DNA of 64,000 nt from Patiria miniata (taxonomy: Eukaryota > Echinodermata > Asteroidea > Valvatida > Asterinidae), in NCBI RefSeq assembly GCF_015706575.1, contig NW_024037067.1, forward strand, positions 2,604,884-2,668,883, written 5' to 3'. Position numbers and translations under genes: made by a program. How positions within the stretch are numbered: the stretch's first letter is position 1; each line of letters begins with the position of its first letter. Below are positions 23,911 to 38,300 of the stretch, in pieces. A model generated the notes under the pieces. That model was not told the origin of the DNA, made no database searches, and worked only from the letters and a program-made list of their open reading frames with translations.

Positions 23911-25040
23911 TCCGAGTAACTACTTGGACCCAACTTAGCCTATTGCCTTTTTACTAGTTTTAGCATTCGGACATGGTCTGGTGATGGGTCCAAGCAAATC
24001 CGGGAGTAACTATAAAATGCAGGGCCACGTGAAAGCAAGGTTTTTTTTATGTACTTGGAGCCTTGGATCGAGACTGGGGTCAGTGGGCATAAAGTACAAT
24101 AATATGCAGACGCGCAAAAAGTGCTTAGTACAGCGAATGCACTTGTTTTCTCAAGGAAGATAGGGCATGCTTGTGACGGGGCACTGTCTGGAGGCTCGGA
24201 GCCAAGAAGCCTTGGAGGCGCGGAGTCGCGCGCCGGTAGAGGGCGCAATTCTCGGCGGTGGGATATCCATATGAATGATCCAAGGACTACATTTTTTTGA
24301 GAACGAAGCATCGATATCAATATTAATGGAGGCTCGGAGCCGCGGAGCTGGGGAGGCGCGGAGTCGCTGAGTCGTGCGCCAGTAGAGGGTGCAATTCTCG
24401 GCGGTGGGATATCCATATGAATGATCCTAGGACTACATTTTGTTTGAGAACGAAGCATCGATATCCATATTAATGGAGGCTTGGAGCCTTGGAGGCGCGG
24501 AGTTGCGGAGTCGCGTGCCGGTAGAGGGCGCAAATCTCAGCGGTAGGATATCAATATGAATGATCCTAGGACTACAGGGGAGACGCGAAGCCTTGGAGCC
24601 ATGGAGCACGGAGCCTTGGAGTCGCAGAGTCACGCGCCGGTAGAGGGCGCAATTCTCAGAGGTAGGGCGACTGCGGCTCCACGGCTCCACGCATTCATAT
24701 GGAGGTGCGGATGTAGAGTGGAGTGGCCCTGTATTCTATAGTTGTGCTCAAATCCATATATGCTGAGCAACACGATTCTGTCATTGACCCAAAAACCCAA
24801 CATTGCCCAACAAAAACATCAGATTTCACCCTTAAAATGGCCTACAAACATGACAAATTACTAGTCCGAGTAACTTGGACTCAACTTATCGCCTTTTTAA
24901 CATTCGGACATGGTTTGGCGATAGTGGGGTCCAAGCTAATGGTTATATGCCGAACAACACAATTCTGTCATTGACCCAAAAACCCAACATTGCCCAACAA
25001 AAACATCAGATTTTACCCGCAAAACGGCCTCCAAATTACT
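23911..25040. repeat. Direct repeats framing a GC-rich tandem repeat
   Basis: A segment TCCGAGTAACTACTTGGACC ... GGGTCCAAGC at 23,911-23,997 recurs at 24,864-24,940. A second pair (ACCCAAAAACCCAACATTGC with neighbours) occurs at about 24,757-24,835 and 24,942-25,020. The copies frame a tandem repeat at 24,160-24,710, so the whole block looks like one locally duplicated composite repeat. Confidence 0.75.
24160..24710. repeat. ~145-bp GC-rich tandem repeat, about four copies
   Basis: Each unit contains GGAGGCTCGGAGCC, GCGCGCCGGTAGAGGGCGC, GGTGGGATATCCATATGAAT and AGAACGAAGCATCGATATC. The last copy is truncated and fused to extra GGAGCC repeats. The 197-codon antisense frame at 23,940-24,533 is produced by this periodic sequence and has no recognisable domain. 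Confidence 0.85.
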
Positions 25041-25211
25041 AGATACGCCACCTGAGGTCCAAGTGGACATCGATAATTAAGATGGTTGTACTGAAGTTTA
25101 CTTACGATCCGGATGAAAAGTGAAATTTCATGTTCAATTCCGAGAGCTCCCCTCGCGACCGTGAACACGTTAAATTTCCGACTTGTGTTTGAATTACGAT
25201 GTGGTCCTCAT

Positions 25212-25559
25212 GCCCAGCGTTCATTCGATGGTCCCCGTATCCCGAGTGCAATTCCGTTACCGAGAGCATGCGATGCAACCGAGCAGGCGCGATGCATCAA
25301 TTATGATAATGAGCAGACTGGACATGCTGGATCACGTTAGTAAACACAAATGCATTTTGAACGATGAAAGGGAGTCGGGAAGTACATGTAGCTTGAACCG
25401 GTTTCCGTCCATAAAATCTGCCCTAGTTCCCGACTCCCTATTATCGTTCGAAATGAACATGTATTTACAAACGTGATCCAGTCTACTCATTATCATTATC
25501 GATGCATCGCGCCGTAATGGAATCGCACTCAGGATACGGGGACCATAGAATGAATGCTT
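25212..25559. repeat. Foldback palindrome, arms ~165 bp
   Basis: Left-arm words (TTCATTCGATGGTCCCCGTA, GATAATGAGCAGACTGG, GGGAGTCGGGA) recur inverted in the right arm (TACGGGGACCATAGAATGAA, CCAGTCTACTCATTATC, TCCCGACTCCC). The left arm has about 28 extra bases relative to the right. There is no coding potential and no clear target duplication. Confidence 0.85.
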
Positions 25560-26309
25560 AGTCTAGGGGCTAGACGTTGATCTTGTTTGCTACGCCGATA
25601 ACCGGCCACCGTGCTATAAACGGCCACCGCGAGAGGGCGCTATCACGACCAACCAATGTCACCCACGAACCTGTCAGAACAACGTCTAGGGTACTTGCTA
25701 TTGGTTGTGTAATGCGCGCACATCTGTTGCCTGATGTATGTAGCGCGCATTATATGTTGCATAATTACCCCAAATACATGCATATTCATAGTCGAATTCC
25801 CGGACGTATCATACCACACCGTATCCCGCGGATTGAATCATGATGTGCAATATGTGTGTATACATGTACATGTAATGGTGCATGTGTACCAAGGTGACCG
25901 TTTTAGCCCATTTTCGGCTAACTTTGTCAGAATTTTGTAAAAAAAAACGAGTTTGACAGAAAATTTGAAAGAATGGATTTTTTTTTGGCAGATTTCGGGC
26001 AGAATTCTGCAAAAATGGTTGTAAATTTGATTTGATGAGAACAGCAAATTTGAACAAACAATGAACAAATCTGAACAACAAATTTGAACAAAAAATTATA
26101 CATATTTGTTTAAAAAGCTTCAATCCTTTCAAACAAACCCTGGCATAATGGGACAAGTTGGCTGGTCTAGGCAGAGTTGTAATGACTCAAGTCAATTACT
26201 CAACTCGAGTCCGACTCGAGTCACAATTTTTTAATTCATTGCTGTGCATAATTTGTGTATCCTTAATTTGTTGTTCAGTCTTTTGTGAGCCTGTGTGTTA
26301 AACTTCACA
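25560..26309 (+). promoter_or_regulatory. Upstream region of TSC2, presumed promoter and 5' UTR
   Basis: This 750-bp stretch has no gene. It contains CG-richer sequence at 25,590-25,720, an A/T-rich portion (25,930-26,150) and CTCGAGTCCGACTCGAG at about 26,205, just before the TSC2 start. No TATA box stands out. A promoter here is inferred only from position. Confidence 0.35.
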
Positions 26310-29300
26310 ATGGCTCGGCCAGCTTCCAAAGAAAGCTTCAAGCAGAGGATTACCAGCATCTTCCGCAGGAAGGAAAGTGCTAACATTCCCAATGTAGCAA
26401 CCGAGTCCAGATTTGAGGAGTTCCTCATTACTCCAGCTCTACTCAAGGTGTGTCTTTCATCTTTTGTGTTCTAAACGAACCAGAATTGACCCAAAAGAAG
26501 TTTGATGTTTTATTTTCATGGATTTGAAAATTTGCGACATCAGTTTTGACATTGCTGTGGTGGGCTTTTTTTATTTTATTTTTTAGGAGATTCACAGGGA
26601 GAGTCCGTTCAGTCAAAGGGTCAAAGCAGTAAGAGATCTATGTGAATTGGTGACGACCAAAAGACTGGAAGATGTGAGTTGTCTCTGAGTTTTCGAAACC
26701 ATTCTTTTTTTGGACCCTTTAATTAAACAGCACAGTTCAAAATCAATGTTATTGAATTGACTTTCCAAAATTGTGTTTTTTTTTGCTTGTCATACCTTAC
26801 TGTATGGAAGGCCAGTTTAACATAGACATTCTGTCCAGAATTTTCTATGACGTCATACACCAAGTTTGGTGATCCAGATTAACCAATTTGTACATTTGAA
26901 CGGTAAGATAAATGCAAATTTGTGGTTTTTTTAAATCCTGTATTGAATATTGTGGCCATTTAAATTAATTTATGTGTTTTTTCCATTATCAGAATGGGAT
27001 TGAAGCTCTGTGGGCAGCAACAGCAGATTTCCTGGAGCCTCAGGTTCCAATGGAACACAGACACCTCATGTTGACATTTATGAAATGTATCATTGTTGGT
27101 CAGGTGAGCACAAAATCAATATTTTCCTTGCCTTGTGCCAACAAAAATCAAATAACACTGAAGTAGCATTGATTTATGACAGAGTGCATATTTGCATTTT
27201 CTTTTAATCCTAAATGGGATTAAAGGCATCAACTACGTTAGTCTTTCCGTCAGTTTAAAAACAAATGATCTCATTTGGGAGTCAGGTTGGCGTAGCAGTA
27301 CCTTTCCTCGCCTTCCATCGCTGTGACGGGGTTCGAATCCTGTCATGGTCCACATGTGGATTGGGTTTTCAGTCCCTACCTGGTTCGGTGGGTTCTCCCC
27401 TGAATATTCATCTGGTGTTTTCCTCCCACCTCTAAAACTCTAATTTCTTCTCACTGTCTCCTCTCTACATGGTTCTTCAGGTATGCAAGCTACAGTGCCT
27501 GGAGTGCATACATGTATGAGGAATCTTTGGTTCATTACCAGAAATAGATAAATAATTATAATAAATAGTAATAAACAAATAAAATGAGTAAATACTTCTT
27601 TCTTTTGTTACTTTCTTGTCTCAAATTTATAGAATGAAAGGCTTGAGCTCATGAGGGCAGTATTCTTCGAGGTTATCAAGAAGCACTCAATCTTTGAAGA
27701 TCTGCCTCAAAGGTACCACTTACTACAACAAGAGTACAGCTCACACCTTTATTGAGTGAAGATAGAGGGACAGTGTAGGATGATGATACATGTATGTGTA
27801 CGGGGATTTGGGTAGGGCAAACATTGTATTGAATGAATTTACAGGGTTTCCTGAATCAGTGTTTGTGATCACCAATTTAGATTGGATGTCTTGAAGTCAC
27901 TCAGCGCCAATGGTAAAAACCTGCTTCACTTTGAGGAGGACATGGGACCATTCCTATTGGCCTGGATGCCTGATGTTATCAGTTATGGCATGTAAGTCCT
28001 ACACAATGTGATGCATTTGTGTCTCTGTAACTTGGGAAGTAATGCTTGAGTAATAAATTGGAAACCTGACCGAATTTACGGAGCTAGTAAATCAACACCC
28101 CCCCCCCCCCACCCTCTTGTCTGAGGATCAGACATTCACGTGTGCAGAGCCACGGTTGCAAGTTTGATATATCATAACATGCAAATTTTATGCAACCTCG
28201 TGCGCTAGCCAGTCGTAATCAGACTTTAGAAACTGTGACATCATTTCGATCAGAAATATGGACTAAGCTGTTGATTGGTAAACTTGAATGCCATGTTTCT
28301 GTAAAACAACGGGTTTCTGAAGACCCGAGAAAGAAGGGGCCCACTGAATTGTCAGAATCTCATGGTCAAGACACTGTCTTGTTTTACATAATTAATCATT
28401 GAATCTGCTCGCATATCATAGACCCTTGCCCTGCAAGGGGATATTCCATAGACTAACACCCCCTCCCCCCACCCCCACCCCCAAAAAATAATCCACGGTC
28501 TGTTGAAGCATTTTTTTTATGCAAACAAACGGAACTATTATATTCTTACCCACCAGGACTGCTGAGTTTTTAGGTCTTCTTGTCAATGTCTTCAAGTTCA
28601 ACTCCTGTTACCTTGATGACCACATTGTGTCTGGACTTGTAAGGTATGTCTCAATTGGATTCTCTTTTAGAAGACTCTAGTTGAGCTGCAAAGCCCCAGA
28701 ATTAGCCAGGCTCAAACATGCTTAGCTGGGCTCAAACATGCTTAGCTGGGCTCAAACATGCTTAGCTGGGCTCAAACATGCTTAGCAGGGCTCAAACGTG
28801 CTTAGCTGGGCTCAAACATGCTTAGCTGAGCTCAAACGTGCTTAGCTGGGCTCAAACGTGCTTTGCTGAAAAACCAAACAGGTCACCAGCGAAAGTGTTA
28901 CTTTTGTAATTCGCTGGCCTTCAACTAACTTATACTTCTTTTGTCAAGAAAAATATCTGCTTGATAGCTCCATGAATTAAGATGCAGTATGACAACAGCA
29001 GCAGTTGTATGTACTTGACTTTAGTTTGAAGCCATAACAAGACATTCTCATTTTGTCTCTCAAGGCATACGTGTACAGTGTGTAGTCGTACAGGTCGTGA
29101 ATATGACATTGAGCAGTCTTTGAAGGTCTTGGAAGCTGTGGTTTGTTATAGCTGTCTACCTACAGATGCACTCTACAACTTTGTGACAGCACTGTGTAGG
29201 ACGGTTGGAGTGCAGGAATTTGCTCAGGCCAGTTGGAAGGTGTGCTTTTATTGTACAACTATAGTTTTAAAAACCATTGACATTTTTCAAGAAGGGAAAT

Positions 29301-32300
29301 TCTAAATTGGGATCGTGGAGATTAAAGACAAGGACATTTTTCGGGCGCACACATCAAGGTTATCTGTAGACTATTCTGCAGCAGCCATTTTGTGCAGTGG
29401 CACCAGGCTCATGCTAGTCGCACTAAGGTAGTATGCATGCACTTCAGGCTCCTGGGACCCAATAGAATACCAATATGCACGCAGGCCTTGTCTTTAAAAA
29501 ACACATGCAGTATGCGCGTGAGCGAGACACCAATGCAGTAACAGCTTCTAATTCTGGTTGCCAGATTCTGCTATTGTTTCAGTTGCTAAAATGAAGAGAT
29601 ACTCAGTGCTATCGCACCAAAACATGACATTTTGATAAATTTGTTTTTGTTTTACAGTTGATGCGAAATCTGTTCGGAACTCATCTAGGTCACAGTGCAA
29701 TCTATACAATGTGTAGTATCATGGAGAATGGGTGAGATACAGCTTGTTCATCTAAGTTCTTAATGTATTTTCACAAACGGAACTCGAAATATGTCATCTA
29801 TGCTGGGAGCCATTCCTGTGCACACATTTTTATGTCAAAGGTCATGTATGGGTCATTAGAGATTATTGTTCAAATCTGCTATAGAATTTGATGGATTTAC
29901 AAGCAACTTGAGATGGAGTAATCCTTGGGTGGGGGTTCATCACAAGTCTTCAGAAAGTGGAGGTCAAAGATCATCTATTTAAAATGCACAACTGCAACAC
30001 ATGCAATATGCGGATCACTTGTCTGTCTTATCTGTAAATCTGTCTTTCTAGGCATGGATTCTGGATAATCTGTTCTTGAGAAGTAATGTGTGATTTCTTG
30101 TTTTTGGCTCATTCTGTGAGTAGTCTAACTTGTCATCATTTGCATTTCAAACCTAAGACTTCCATCTCCTGACTACAGGCAGAACCAAGGCGATGTAATT
30201 CTACTCAGAGGAGCAGTGTTCTACGTTGGTATGGCACGTTGGGGATCAATGAGAGTGCAGTCACTCAAACACAACTTCACCTCTGTCCTACCATCATTCC
30301 TGAAGGTAACAATCACATTGACTAGCAGGGGAGGAGGTTAGATATTGGCTAGCAGGGGAGGGGTGAGGCATTGACTAGCAGGGGAGGGGGTAAGGTATTG
30401 ACTAGCATGGGAGGGGTAAGGTATTGACTAGCATGGGAGGGATGAGGCATTGACTAGCAGGGAAGGGGTGAGGCATTGACTAGCGGGGGGGGGGGGGGTG
30501 AGGCATTGACTAGCAGGGAAGGGGTGAGGCATTGACTAGCAGGGGGGGGGTGAGGCATTGACTTTCGGGGGGGGGGGGGGGGGGGGTGAGGCATTGACTA
30601 GCAGGGAAGGGGTGAGGCATTGACTAGCGGGGGGGGGGGGGGGTGATGCATTGACTAGCAGGGAAGGGGTGAGGCATTGACTAGCAGGGAGGGGGTGAGG
30701 CATTGACTAGCAGGGGAGGAGGTTAAGTATTGACTAGCATGGGAAGGGGTGAGGCATTGACTAGCAGGGGGGGGGTGAGGCATTGACTAGCGGGGGGGGG
30801 GTGAGGCATTGACTAGCGGGGGAAGGGGTGAGGCATTGACTAGCGGGGGGGGGGGGGGGGTGAGGCATTGACTAGCAGGGAAGGGGTGAGGCATTGACTA
30901 GCAGGGGAGGAGGTTAAGTATTGACTAGCAGGGAAGGGGTGAGGCATTGACTAGCAGGGAGGGGGTGAGGCATTGACTAGCAGGGGAGGAGGTTAAGTAT
31001 TGACTAGCATGGGAAGGGGTGAGGCATTGACTAGCGGGGGGGGGGGGGGTGAGGCATTGACTAGCAGGGAAGGGGTGAGGCATTGACTAGCAGGGGAGGG
31101 GTGAGGCATTGACTAGCAGGGAAGGGGTGAGGCATTGACTAGCGGGGGGGGGGGGGGGGGGGGTGAGGCATTGACTAGCAGGGGAGGGGGTGAGGCATTG
31201 ACTAGCAGGGAAGGGGTGAGGCATTGACTAGCAGGGAAGGGGTGAGGCATTGACTAGCAGGGGGGGGTGAGGCATTGACTAGCAGGGGAGGAGGTTAAGT
31301 ATTGACTAGCATGGGAGGGATGAGGTATTGACTAGCAGGGGAGGGGTGAGGCATTGACTAGCAGGGAAGGGGTGAGGCATTGATTAGCAGGGGAGGGGGT
31401 AAGGCATTGACTAGCAGGGGAGGGGGTGAGGCATTGACTAGCAGAGGAGGGGGTGAGGCATTGACTAGCAGGGGAGGAGGTTAAGTATTGACTAGCATGG
31501 GAGGGATGAGGTATTGACTAGCAGGGGAGGGGTGAGGTATTGACTAGCAGGGGAGGGAGTAAGGTATTGACTAGCAGGGGAGGGGGTAAAGTATTGACTA
31601 GCAGGGGAGGGGGTAAGGTATTGACTAGCAGGGGAGGGGTGAGGCATTGACTAGCAGGGAAGGGGTTGAGGCATTGACTAGCAGGGGAGGGGTGAGGCAT
31701 TGACTAGCAGGGGAGGGGGTAAGGTATTGACTAGCAGGGGAGAAGGTAAGGTATTGACAAGCAGGGGAGGGGTGAGGCATTCTATTAAGAGGGGCAGTTT
31801 ATCACCAGTCCCTAAGGGGCCATTCGGAATAATCAATCTTCATTTGTTTCATCTTTGAAATAGTGGGTAGGTGGGTAAAAAGAAATAACTGAAAATCAAA
31901 ATTCAATTTTCAATTAAAGTAATAGAAAAAAAAGAAAGAAGAAGGCGGCGGCCTCTTCAAGATTGTCTGTCATGTCTGTCATGTTTGTGCTGTTTAGTTT
32001 TCATTGGTGAACCTTGTTTCCATAGTCGACCTCCGTGTCTCGATTGTCCACCTACTTCAAACGATAGATTGGTGGGGGGAACGTGTGAGTGACCCTTTCA
32101 GCATCTTGGGAAGAGGTTGGGTTTAGCATAAACATTAAGGTAGATTTTAATACAAATTGGTAATGATCGTTTTTTTTTGTACAACGCACGTAGGCCGATA
32201 CGGCAGCTCAACAAAGTCCAGAACATAAAGGCATTCACTCAATGGTGAAACAGGCTTGAATTGGAGATTATTAGTGCAGCATGTTCTGCAGCATGTTATG

Positions 32301-35300
32301 TGCTAGATCCCCTCTGGATCTACAACACTTTCAGACTCTGCAAAAACATTGTACAAAGTTTGGAGTGCTTGGCAATTACTTCTGTTTCAGCTAAAAAGTT
32401 GCATGCTGGAAGCCCGGATAGTCCATTGAAAACTCCTGAGCTGGGAGAGCATTGATCCCAAATATCTGTTTCATTTGAGGCTGTTGTTCTTGAGTGTATA
32501 GATTACATTGAATAGTCATTCAGCATTTTGGGGTGGGTTGGTGGGTCAAAACATATTCAAAATATAAACCATTGGTTATTCTGAATAGCCACTATGGATC
32601 TAAAAATTGGATTTGACCACTTTTTTTCTTGAAGGCTTTACGTTGCAAGCATCCCACAGTAGCATATGAAGTGACTCTTTCCCTTCAGCGATTGGTCAAG
32701 AAATATGGCAAGGACATGCAGCCTGTCACTTGGGACATTGTGCTGGACATTATTGAGGACCTCTTCAGAAACATACAGGTAACTTGGATTTGCCTGTGTT
32801 TTCCTCAAAATAAATAAAGCAGTCTGAGATATTATAAGTGATCCCATCAGACCTCGAATTTAGAGCCCATATTCAACCAAAATTAGTACATTTCAGCTCA
32901 ATTTACATTTGGCTCAACTTAATATCAGTAAAAATACTGGCAATGTAACTGGTTATGTTTTATTTTTCGTGAGAGGGAGCCCTAATCCTAATGCCAAAAA
33001 GGTTTTAAAAGTTCTGCATAAAAATGGCAGGCTGTTTTCTATTAAAAGATACCTCTGATGTTGAAGATAGATGTGTTGTTTCTTTTAAATAAGATCTATT
33101 CTACCCATGAGCTTTTGCCTGATGATCTTCACGATCTGTTGACGACAACCGAGCTGCTTCATGAGAGTAAATCATTCAGTGGTTCTGCTTCCAGGCTGTT
33201 TGGTATTGTTGAGGAGTTTGCTAACATTAGACCGGTAAGCCATGATATGTAATCAGTTCTGCCTGTCTGTACTCACTCTGTCTACCACTTTGCTACTTGC
33301 ATTACTGTTTTTCTCTCATAAAGATGCTATGAGTTGTGTACATTTGATGCACTTTTGGACATTTACACAATTGAGCTTTGCAGGCATTTGATGTGCTGCT
33401 TGGTTCTCATGAGTTGGCCAAACTCTGCCCTCAACAATTCCTACACAGAATCAATTCAAGTCGTTTTCCGATTTCTTTCATGAAAAATATTTTGATACCC
33501 ATGAAAAGATGTGATATACATCTCCCCCCCCCCCAATTTTTTTTCTCACTCTATTAAGTTTATTTTTACAGACAGAATTTATTGTGATGTTTAAATCTGA
33601 CCTTGCAATGTTTTTGTCAGGAGAGTTCCGTCCTGACATTGGTGTCATTCCGAGCCCAGTCCATCCATCCTACCAAAGTTGATTGGATTCAGAACCTTCA
33701 AGGATTGATGGATAGTTATTTCAGAACTGAAGACCGTACAGCAATCAGGGAAGCAGCACTGCGCGTCTTGTCATCAGTTCTCAGCTCCACAAGTCACCTG
33801 TATGAGGTACAAGAAAGGCTCAACAATATTAACCTCCATTGACTGGTTTAATAATGATAATAATTTGGGGGCTAATCATCCTTACTCGCAGCTGAACCTG
33901 AATTGCTAGGGATGCAGCTACAACGTGGTCAGGGCAAAGGCATGTAAAGGCACCCTAGCCTGTGCCATACATCCCATGTCTGATCTTGAAGCAAAACCAG
34001 AAATTGAAAGTCATGTGGGTAGAGGGAGGAAAACCAGAGAGCCTGGAAATAAACCTTGGTGCAGGAGAGGGTCAAGGAACAACTCTACTCAACTCTTTGT
34101 TTGACTGCCCCTTGTTATGAGCACATATTCAGAGGACATGGGGCAGTACTGAATGATTTTGTTCATGACCAGCAATTACTGAAGTTTTTTTTTCCTTACC
34201 TGAATTACTAATAAGTGGCTTCAATGCTGTGTTGACAAGTTGTCTGATTATCTTTTGTACGTTTAGCATGAATTGTTGTAACTGGCTTGTATTTGTTTTC
34301 AGGATGACTTGATTGAGATGGTTGTCTTGCCTCAGCTTGGCCACATCTCTGAGGATCCCGACCCTGTCGTCCGTCAAGCTGCTGTTCATCTTTTGATGGA
34401 CGTGGCTCAAGTTTGCCAAACTCATCGCTGTGTGGACATACTGGACATTATACAGAAGGTGGGTGGTACCAGTGTCCCAAGGGTCATCAACCTTGTCATT
34501 GAAGTTATATCTGTCATCATCGTTGTCAATTCCATTACATTGTCGTCTTTTATACATCGTTGTCATTGCCATGTCTGTCCTTGTCACCATTGTCATTTTT
34601 ATCATTACCTTCAATATCACAATCGTATACATGGCGGGCCAAAGAAATACTATAAGAGCTGAAATTGGCAACAGACTGAAGAATCCATAATAGCCCTCTC
34701 TGCAAAAACTGTCTTGCCCATTTCTTTGCATCTTTCAAACTACTCCTTAAGAATATTAAATGACAGAATAACATTGTTTGTTTTTTTCGTTCGGAGCATT
34801 GGCATCATGACTATGATAGCAGTGTGTGGTCCTTAGACAACGTGGTTTGTAGTTCTTTAAATCCGGAACATCAATTTTCAGGGCATTGTTGAATGCCAGT
34901 CACCACAGTATTATCACCTTCATCATCACAATCACCATCATCAACATAATCATCTCACAAGAATCATGAATATCCTGAGTGATTTTTATACTTCTCAACA
35001 ATTGTACCTTAGGTTGTCATGAGACCCATGCACACCGAAGCAAGTCTTGGTATCACCTTAGAGCCAACTGATACATCCAAGAATCTTGTCCCGCATCAGA
35101 GAGTCGCTGAGACAGATGAAGATCTTGTAGATATCAAAGCAGCTGTGCTCAGTCTCATGGAGCTCTTCAGGGTCAGTTGAAATTCAAACCAAACATTTTC
35201 AAGCTGTTACTGTGTGACATTACCCGATTTCTCCAAAATATATACTGTTAAAAATTGAGGGATTTGGACTGATATGAAGGATGAATATGAGAATTAATCT

Positions 35301-38300
35301 ATCGCGGGAGAATCGCACAAATGCAGCTTGTGAAATATTGTCCAATTCATGATATACAAATGGACACAGAATGCGCAAAATCTGAGACAAACAAATCTTA
35401 ACATACAAACTTCCATAGGGTTGTCTAAGAGGCGTGGCTAAGCCGCAAACGGAGGTAGGTCAGTTGAATGGAATTAGACAAATTTTCCCAATACGTGGCC
35501 AAGTTCGGGCAAGGACCATTAGTCGACTAGTGGTTGATTTGTGACGTACCTTACGCCTGCGCACTGGTAGCAACGTGCGAACGTCTCTAGTCAAACGCTG
35601 GTCAAAATGTCATTGCAAACTTGTGGATCCTGGCTCTCTGCTAGCGTTATGAATGCGCGCGGCTATTGGTTACCAGCGAAGCAACCAACCCCAGTAGTCT
35701 AGTTCCAAATAGTGGACTAGCGTAGTCAACCATCGTCGACTAGACAGAGTTCGGGCAGATGATAGTTAACCATTGGTCAACTATAGTCCTTGCAGGAACT
35801 TGGCCCGTGTTGACTATTTGCCTTAGATTGGTGAAACATACAGACACCCTTAATTCTCAACTTCTTCGCATTTTTGGAAATAAGTTTAATTTGTAACTAT
35901 TTCCTCATTTTAGTCCATCACACAAGGGCCGGTAGTCTGATGAACATGTTTTCTCTTTTCGCTTGATTCCAGTCTAAGTTGTATCGTCTACCATCCAATC
36001 ATTGTGTTCTTGCTTTTGAGCTGTTAGTGAAGCATATGCAGGCACAGTACCAGCATACATTCAACTCAGTCACAGCTCGGACAATCAGACTCATGGTAAG
36101 ACCTCAATGTGTTCGTTTGTCAATTAGTCACTCCTGTAAGACTATTGACTGATGTCAATCCAATGGTTAATATATTAGAATAGCTGTAGATATTGACTAC
36201 ACAAATCAAAGTACAAGTGGTCAAACAGTTGTCCAGAGCATACACAGCATATATTTCCTCAATCTGAAATCTAAATGAACCCCTTGTTTCTTTTATTTGT
36301 TCTTAATGTGTGTGTTTTTTTTTTGCATTTGCAAATGATTCTTAAAAATTTGGGGGATCCTTGTTTCACAACCAAGTTAATTTGGATGTAAATTGAATTT
36401 GTCATGTGCTACATATTTTTCATTTAATGTGACATCGTTTATCATATGTTTATCATTGGACAATCGTTTGAAGCATTTTTTGTGTTATTACAAATAGCAT
36501 GACTATTTCTCTAGTTGAGAAATTATTCGCACACGGTGTTTCCGCAAACCTTTCATTTATTAGTTCTCCACCATGCAAAGCCTCAAATCTTACTTAGCTC
36601 TCTTTGTTTCTTAATATCTCTAGGTATTTGAGTATCTTCTCATGCTTCGTTCAGACAGCATGTATCACATCGGTCTCCCAGACAAAGATGGAAACATCAG
36701 ATACAGCTCCTACGTTCTCTGTGATTACAAGTAAGGATTGTATTGTAATAATATGGACAGACATGATTATATCTCACCCTCCGTGGCAATGAGGCCAATT
36801 CTTATTCCTACTTCCCATCCTATAACCCACAGTCTTTCAAGCACTATGATAAACAAGCTCAATTTTTTCTATCTTACCCCTTCTCTTTTTCCTGTGTCAA
36901 GATTCCTTTTGGACTATAAGTGTTTGTCTGCATTTTCTTGGCATTATCTACCCAAACAAACCAAGAGAAACTATGTATACACAGGTTTTTACATCAAGTT
37001 CTTCAAGATCTTCATCAAGTTCTTCTTTTGCTTGCATTGTACCTGTGTATTTTAATGGATAATTGTGTATTTTAATGGATATTTGTGTATTTAATTGTTT
37101 ATTTGGGTACCGGTATTTTAATTTCACTCGTGAATTTTAATTGTATCTGGGTAGTTAGATTTTTACGACATTGTGTATGTATACATGTACTGCGCACTTG
37201 AACACTAATGTGGAATCTGTGCAATATAAATTAATTATTATTATTATTATTCGATCTACTTTCCATATAAAATGCCAAATTTATTTCACTGCTAATTGGC
37301 TTCCTCCAACAGCTGTAAAGGTAGTGCGCTCATTTAAAGTCAACATTGATCTCACTTTATTTATTTACTTCCACCCCAAATTGAATTAAAAACACTCAAT
37401 TGGTCAGTACTATAGACTTGACTCAAATCAGAATCGTTTTAAGTTGGTATCTGAAAAACCAAAAGAAAAACCAAATCAAAAAAACAAAAATCACAAAAAC
37501 CACTTCATTTACAGCTTCCCAGAAACACAAAAAGTTACATGTAACATGTGTTCCACTTCAGTGCTTTGTAACAATAATAACAGATTATAAGTTGTTGATG
37601 TGTTCTTTCTATGTAGACTTGAGATGGATATCACTGGTAAGACCTCTCCACCTTCAGTTTGTGCATCTCCTCCCATCGTGGAACGTTTCTGTAAGACAAC
37701 CTTCATTCCCTTTGCTGATGCTTTCAAGGTTATCACGACCTGCTTGAAATATGTAAGTGCTGAACCTTCCTTACTAATGGATAATAGTCCAAGAAAAGGG
37801 CCCGTTTTTGTCCCATATGTAACGCCATTTTTTATTTAATTACATAATCATTGCAAAGACTAATTAACATAAACAATTCTTGTGAGTATTCTCCTTGCAG
37901 ATGCCTAACAGAAGAATATGAAACACTGAAATCTATGAATTTTGTAGAGGGTTTGACTTTCATTATGTATGGGACAGAGTGGTCCTAAATCTATTGAAAA
38001 GTGATTCAACTAGGATGTAACATTGTGCACAATATGGTAGTTGCCTGAAGTTATTTGCCTCAGAACACAAATCATAATGAATGTTGGTACATATCTCAAA
38101 TTTGATCCAACTTGAGATTTCTCTTTCTTCTCTGTCATGTGACCAGGAGACAGACTGGCACGTACTGAACAAGGTGTCACAGAGTTTGGCTAAAGCCCTG
38201 CAGAATAGAACGCTGGTCCTAGCATCCAATGCAAACTTGGATTTGCTGTGTTTGACACTCTGCACTATGGTACGTAAATAGTTCCTAATGATTTGCCCAT

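Noticed and set aside
23940-24533. 197-codon antisense open frame
   Set aside because: It follows the 145-bp GC-rich tandem repeat. No domain, start context or splice signals were seen.
34129-34731. 200-codon antisense open frame
   Set aside because: It overlaps TSC2 exon 13 on the opposite strand and intron sequence; conserved tuberin coding explains the exon part.
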